A stretch of 8,427 nucleotides of DNA from a bacterium (GTDB taxonomy: Bacteria > Patescibacteriota > Minisyncoccia > Minisyncoccales > GCA-002788555), in assembly GCA_021158595.1 (NCBI GenBank), contig JAGGUF010000018.1, positions 1-8,427 of the forward strand, read 5' to 3'. Numbering within the stretch: position 1 is the first letter of the stretch; every line of letters starts with the position of its first letter. A program made the translations under genes and the position numbers. The notes beneath the pieces were generated by a model. It searched no databases. It was given only the letters and a program-made list of their open reading frames with translations, and was not told the DNA's origin. Shown here in pieces: positions 6,493 through 8,427 of this stretch.

Positions 6493-6524
6493 TTAGTATG
6501 TTAAAATGTTAGTATGGTAAAATG
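6493..6524 (+). repeat. 16-bp tandem repeat before dnaJ
   Basis: TTAGTATGTTAAAATG (6493-6508) is followed directly by TTAGTATGGTAAAATG (6509-6524), 15 of 16 bases identical. A degenerate third copy start (TTAGCATTG) precedes them at 6484. Each unit contains TAAAAT; the second TAAAAT ends 6 nt before the dnaJ ATG and could be a -10 box, though no good -35 box is seen. An ATG at 6522 opens a three-codon frame whose TGA overlaps the dnaJ ATG. Confidence 0.8.
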
Positions 6525-6529
6525 ATTCT

Positions 6530-7621
6530 ATGAAAGACTATTACAAAATCTTAGGTGTTCCTGAAGATGCTTCTCAAGAAGAGATAAAGAAGCAGTTTTA
6601 TAAACTGGCCCATAAATATCATCCTGATAAGGGAGGAGATCCTAAAAAGTTCAAAGAAATAAATGAAGCCTACCAGGTATTGGGAGACAAGAAAAAAAGA
6701 GCAGAATATGATGCTGCCAGAAAGGCTGGATTTAGTTTCAAGGGAGCACCCTTTGGAGCAGAGGGACAAGGACCTTCTTTCGATCAAGGATTTGATTTTG
6801 GTTTTAAAGATTTTGAAACCTCAGATTTTGAGGATATCTTTGAGAATTTAGAAGAATTTTTTGGAACTTCTCCTTTTAAAAGAAGCAAAAGGAGAAAAGG
6901 TAAGGATATTTCCATAGATGTAGAATTAACATTAGAGGAGGCATTTTCTGGAGTGAAAAAGGAAGTTAATTTAATGAAGTTTGTCAAGTGTCCTCGCTGT
7001 TATGGAACCGGAGCAGAACCGGGTTCAAGAATAATCACCTGTCCTTCTTGTGGAGGAACAGGACGGGTAAAACAGGTTCACCAGATTTTTTTCGGAAGTT
7101 TTGTAAAAACAACTACCTGTCCTCAGTGTGAAGGAACAGGAAAGGTTCCTGAGAAAAAATGTAAAGAATGTCAAGGCGAAGGAAGAATAAAAAAGATTGA
7201 AAGGGTTTCCTTTTCTATTCCAGCCGGAGTAGAGAATGGAGAGGTAATAAGGATTCCCGGGAAAGGAGAAGCAGGAGCAAGAGGAATGAGTCCAGGAGAT
7301 CTTTTGGTAAGGGTTTACGTGAAAGAACATCCCTATTTTCAGAGAAGAGGAGACGATATTTATTACACTCTAAAGGTAAACTTCTCTCAGGCAGCCTTAG
7401 GAGATAAGGTTGATGTTCCTACTTTGGATGGAATGATAGAATTAAAAATCCCAGCCGGTACCCAGGCAGGAAAACTCTTAAGACTAAGAGGAATGGGAAT
7501 GCCTCATCTTTATGGAAGAGGGAGAGGAGATATGTATGTAAAGATAGAGGTGAAAACTCCCAAGAGGTTAACAAAAAAGCAGAAGGAGTTGATAAGGAAA
7601 TTAAAAGAAGAAGGAATATAG
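6530..7621 (+). CDS. dnaJ: Chaperone DnaJ (type I Hsp40)
   Basis: DnaJ delivers unfolded clients to DnaK and triggers its ATP hydrolysis. The protein has 363 residues and all type I parts. The J domain (1-67) has HPD at 31-33. A region rich in Gly, Phe and Asp runs from about 68 to 112. The zinc domain carries four CxxCxGxG motifs starting at C154, C171, C197 and C211. Two C-terminal substrate-binding beta domains follow, with [18 protein letters not shown] at 230-247 and the [15 protein letters not shown] block at 287-301. The start is fixed by the conserved [10 protein letters not shown]. No Shine-Dalgarno is present; two TAAAAT units in a tandem repeat lie just upstream. It is the last gene of the heat-shock cluster; tRNA-Ser follows 95 bp later. 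Confidence 0.98.
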   Translation: MKDYYKILGVPEDASQEEIKKQFYKLAHKYHPDKGGDPKKFKEINEAYQVLGDKKKRAEYDAARKAGFSFKGAPFGAEGQGPSFDQGFDFGFKDFETSDFEDIFENLEEFFGTSPFKRSKRRKGKDISIDVELTLEEAFSGVKKEVNLMKFVKCPRCYGTGAEPGSRIITCPSCGGTGRVKQVHQIFFGSFVKTTTCPQCEGTGKVPEKKCKECQGEGRIKKIERVSFSIPAGVENGEVIRIPGKGEAGARGMSPGDLLVRVYVKEHPYFQRRGDDIYYTLKVNFSQAALGDKVDVPTLDGMIELKIPAGTQAGKLLRLRGMGMPHLYGRGRGDMYVKIEVKTPKRLTKKQKELIRKLKEEGI

Positions 7622-7652
7622 CCTATTTTTGCTTTGCAAAAGGACAAAAGTC

Positions 7653-7708
7653 AAATCCCTTCCCTCTTAGTCCTTCTCCTCCCTCTGGAAAGGGAGGGTT
7701 TCGGATTT
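7653..7708. repeat. Nested hairpin after dnaJ
   Basis: CCTCCCT (7678-7684) pairs with AGGGAGG (7691-7697) around loop CTGGAA, and an outer AAATCC/GGATTT pair (7653-7658, 7703-7708) closes the structure. This is the third CCTCCC/GGGAGG hairpin in the window. A small TTTTGC-TTT-GCAAAA hairpin (7627-7641) precedes it. Neither has a proper T run, so the end of the dnaJ transcript is not clear; the element may still act as a 3' stabiliser or partial terminator. Confidence 0.5.
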
Positions 7709-7716
7709 AGTCATTT

Positions 7717-7803
7717 GGAGGAGTGGCCCAATGGTACGGCAAGAGATTGCTAATCTCTGACGGTTTAAAAGCCGTCTTGTGGGTTCGAATCCCACCTCCT
7801 CCG
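7717..7803 (+). tRNA. tRNA-Ser (anticodon GCU)
   Basis: The acceptor is GGAGGAG/CTCCTCC with discriminator G at 7803, as expected for serine. The D stem is GCC/GGC. The anticodon stem is AGAGA/TCTCT with loop TTGCTAA (anticodon GCT). A long variable arm (GACGG to GCCGTC), typical of class II tRNAs, is present. The T arm is GTGGG/CCCAC with loop TTCGAAT. CCA is not encoded. It reads the AGC/AGU serine codons. Confidence 0.97.
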
Positions 7804-7813
7804 CACAACAACG

Positions 7814-7822
7814 AAAGGAGGT
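7814..7822 (+). promoter_or_regulatory. Perfect Shine-Dalgarno for the small gene
   Basis: AAAGGAGGT is fully complementary to the usual bacterial anti-Shine-Dalgarno. It stands 9 nt before the TTG at 7832 (9 intervening bases) and so decides that start. It is the only strong ribosome site seen in the window. Its AGGAGGT is also complementary to ACCTCCT (7794-7800) in the 3' half of the preceding tRNA. Confidence 0.85.
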
Positions 7823-7831
7823 AATAAAGGA

Positions 7832-8095
7832 TTGACAAAAAAAGAAGAGATTAAACAAGAAGTGAGGGAATTAGCTAAAGAATTGGGCTTGACAGACCAG
7901 CAGGTATATTCCATAATCGAACACATAAAAAAGACCATAGAGAGCGGTGATGCCAGGATTTTTTATGAAAAAAGTTTAGGAGGGATAGATTTAGCATCTC
8001 TTCTTGGCTCAGAGAAATGGCTAGAGAAATGGCTAGGAAAGGAGGGAGAACTTCAAGCACTATACGAAAAGATATACAGGTTATTAAAAATGTAG
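7832..8095 (+). CDS. Small helical protein of unknown function
   Basis: I do not recognise this 87-residue protein. It starts with TTG, supported by a perfect Shine-Dalgarno at 7814-7822. It has no signal peptide or membrane segment, is charged, and should be mostly alpha-helical: helices about 3-18 (KKEEIKQEVRELAKEL), 21-38 and 60-86. A perfect 12-bp tandem duplication (8012-8023, 8024-8035) produces EKWLEKWL at 61-68, an amphipathic tryptophan-containing repeat. The segment LTDQQVYSIIEHIKKTI (20-36) could belong to a small helical bundle, but I would not call it DNA-binding. It lies between two serine tRNA genes, 28 nt after the first, and ends in front of a clear intrinsic terminator. The ribosome site and terminator make a real gene likely; function is unknown. 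Confidence 0.8.
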   Translation: MTKKEEIKQEVRELAKELGLTDQQVYSIIEHIKKTIESGDARIFYEKSLGGIDLASLLGSEKWLEKWLGKEGELQALYEKIYRLLKM

Positions 8096-8122
8096 ATATT
8101 ATTAGAGAAGTAACCAAAGGGA

Positions 8123-8168
8123 AGAGGAAGGAGGACCGATCTCTTTCCTTCCTCTCTTTTTTATTTTT
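8123..8168 (+). terminator. Intrinsic terminator after the small gene
   Basis: AGAGGAAGGA (8123-8132) pairs perfectly with TCCTTCCTCT (8146-8155), giving a 10-bp stem that G-T pairs may extend. It is followed by C and TTTTTTATTTTT. This is the cleanest rho-independent terminator in the window. Only 8 nt separate its T run from the next tRNA gene. Confidence 0.85.
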
Positions 8169-8176
8169 CAAAGAAA

Positions 8177-8264
8177 GGTGGGGTGCCGGAGCGGCCGAAC
8201 GGGATGGTCTTGAAAACCATTGTGGTTGATAAAGCCACCGTGGGTTCGAATCCCACCCCCACCG
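8177..8264 (+). tRNA. tRNA-Ser (anticodon UGA)
   Basis: The acceptor is GGTGGGG/CCCCACC with discriminator G at 8264. The anticodon stem is ATGGT/ACCAT with loop CTTGAAA (anticodon TGA). A long variable arm (GTGG/CCAC) marks a class II tRNA. The T arm is GTGGG/CCCAC with loop TTCGAAT. CCA is not encoded. It reads UCN-type serine codons. Its promoter is not obvious because a strong terminator lies immediately upstream. Confidence 0.96.
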
Positions 8265-8291
8265 CTTTAAAAACTTGAAAACTCTAAATTT

Positions 8292-8427
8292 ATGTCCACA
8301 AAAGCCTTGATTGTTCTTTTAATTATTCTTTCTTTGATTTTTGGTTTTGGAGGAGGGATTTTGGCTATAAGATATTATCCAGAAATATCAAATCTCTTTC
8401 CTCAGTTTTTTCCTCAAGGGGAAACTG
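8292..8427 (+). CDS. Start of a membrane-anchored protein (cut by window edge)
   Basis: Forty-five codons are visible from the ATG at 8292 to the right edge. After MSTK comes one hydrophobic stretch (residues 5-26: ALIVLLIILSLIFGF, then GGG), followed by ILAIRYYPEISNLFPQFFPQGET. This is an uncleaved signal anchor or a signal peptide, so the body is probably outside the cytoplasm. The gene begins 27 nt after tRNA-Ser(UGA) and has no Shine-Dalgarno. Membrane-anchored HtrA-like serine proteases can begin in this way and would suit a stress-gene neighbourhood, but no protease motif is visible here, so the function stays open. Confidence 0.65.
   Translation, partial: MSTKALIVLLIILSLIFGFGGGILAIRYYPEISNLFPQFFPQGET

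Noticed and set aside
7025..7330. Reverse-strand open frame of 101 codons
   Set aside because: It is antisense to the conserved zinc and C-terminal domains of dnaJ; its protein is low in plausibility and has no start signals.
3534..7621. Alternative genetic code (UGA as glycine, known in some Patescibacteria)
   Set aside because: All conserved proteins read to full length with UAA or UAG stops and no internal UGA.
8017..8229. Forward open frame running into tRNA-Ser(UGA)
   Set aside because: It overlaps the small gene in another frame, crosses a strong terminator and enters a tRNA.
1..8427. CRISPR array, insertion sequence, prophage or attachment site
   Set aside because: No regularly spaced repeats, transposase or integrase genes or duplicated tRNA ends were seen, despite several tRNA genes that could serve as integration sites.

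Overview
The window looks like a piece of a small, AT-rich bacterial chromosome, most likely from the Candidate Phyla Radiation (Patescibacteria, Parcubacteria-like). Supporting signs are a shortened HrcA, divergent but complete chaperones, coding strands rich in purines, four of five tRNAs without an encoded CCA end, and almost no Shine-Dalgarno sequences. The lineage call is an inference from style, not from a marker gene. All supported genes are on the + strand and the standard genetic code fits.

Layout: 36-503 is an unrecognised small membrane protein, followed by 343 bp without a gene that holds a nested pyrimidine/purine hairpin (646-716) and a weak promoter candidate. A compact unit follows: tRNA-Val(UAC), a YqeY-like protein starting 4 nt after the tRNA's CCA, tRNA-Phe(GAA) and tRNA-Gly(GCC). 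A nearly perfect CIRCE operator (1644-1670), with the -35 box inside its spacer, opens the heat-shock cluster: hrcA, grpE, hsp20, dnaK, a 349-residue membrane protein and dnaJ (1688-7621). Downstream lie tRNA-Ser(GCU), an 87-residue unknown protein with a perfect Shine-Dalgarno and its own intrinsic terminator, tRNA-Ser(UGA), and the start of a membrane-anchored protein cut by the window edge.

Working together: HrcA should bind CIRCE and repress the whole run. GrpE (nucleotide exchange), DnaJ (substrate delivery and ATPase stimulation) and DnaK form the refolding machine, and Hsp20 holds unfolded clients. The membrane protein between dnaK and dnaJ is co-directional and tightly packed, but has no role I can recognise.

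Points most worth following: a 16-pair hairpin between grpE and hsp20 that ends 6 nt before the hsp20 start; missing ribosome binding sites in the heat-shock genes, with -10-like hexamers 6-7 nt before several start codons (possible leaderless mRNAs); the uncharacterised membrane protein inside the chaperone operon; a tRNA-Phe with G in place of the near-universal U55; and the small unknown gene between two serine tRNAs, whose Shine-Dalgarno is complementary to the 3' end of the preceding tRNA.
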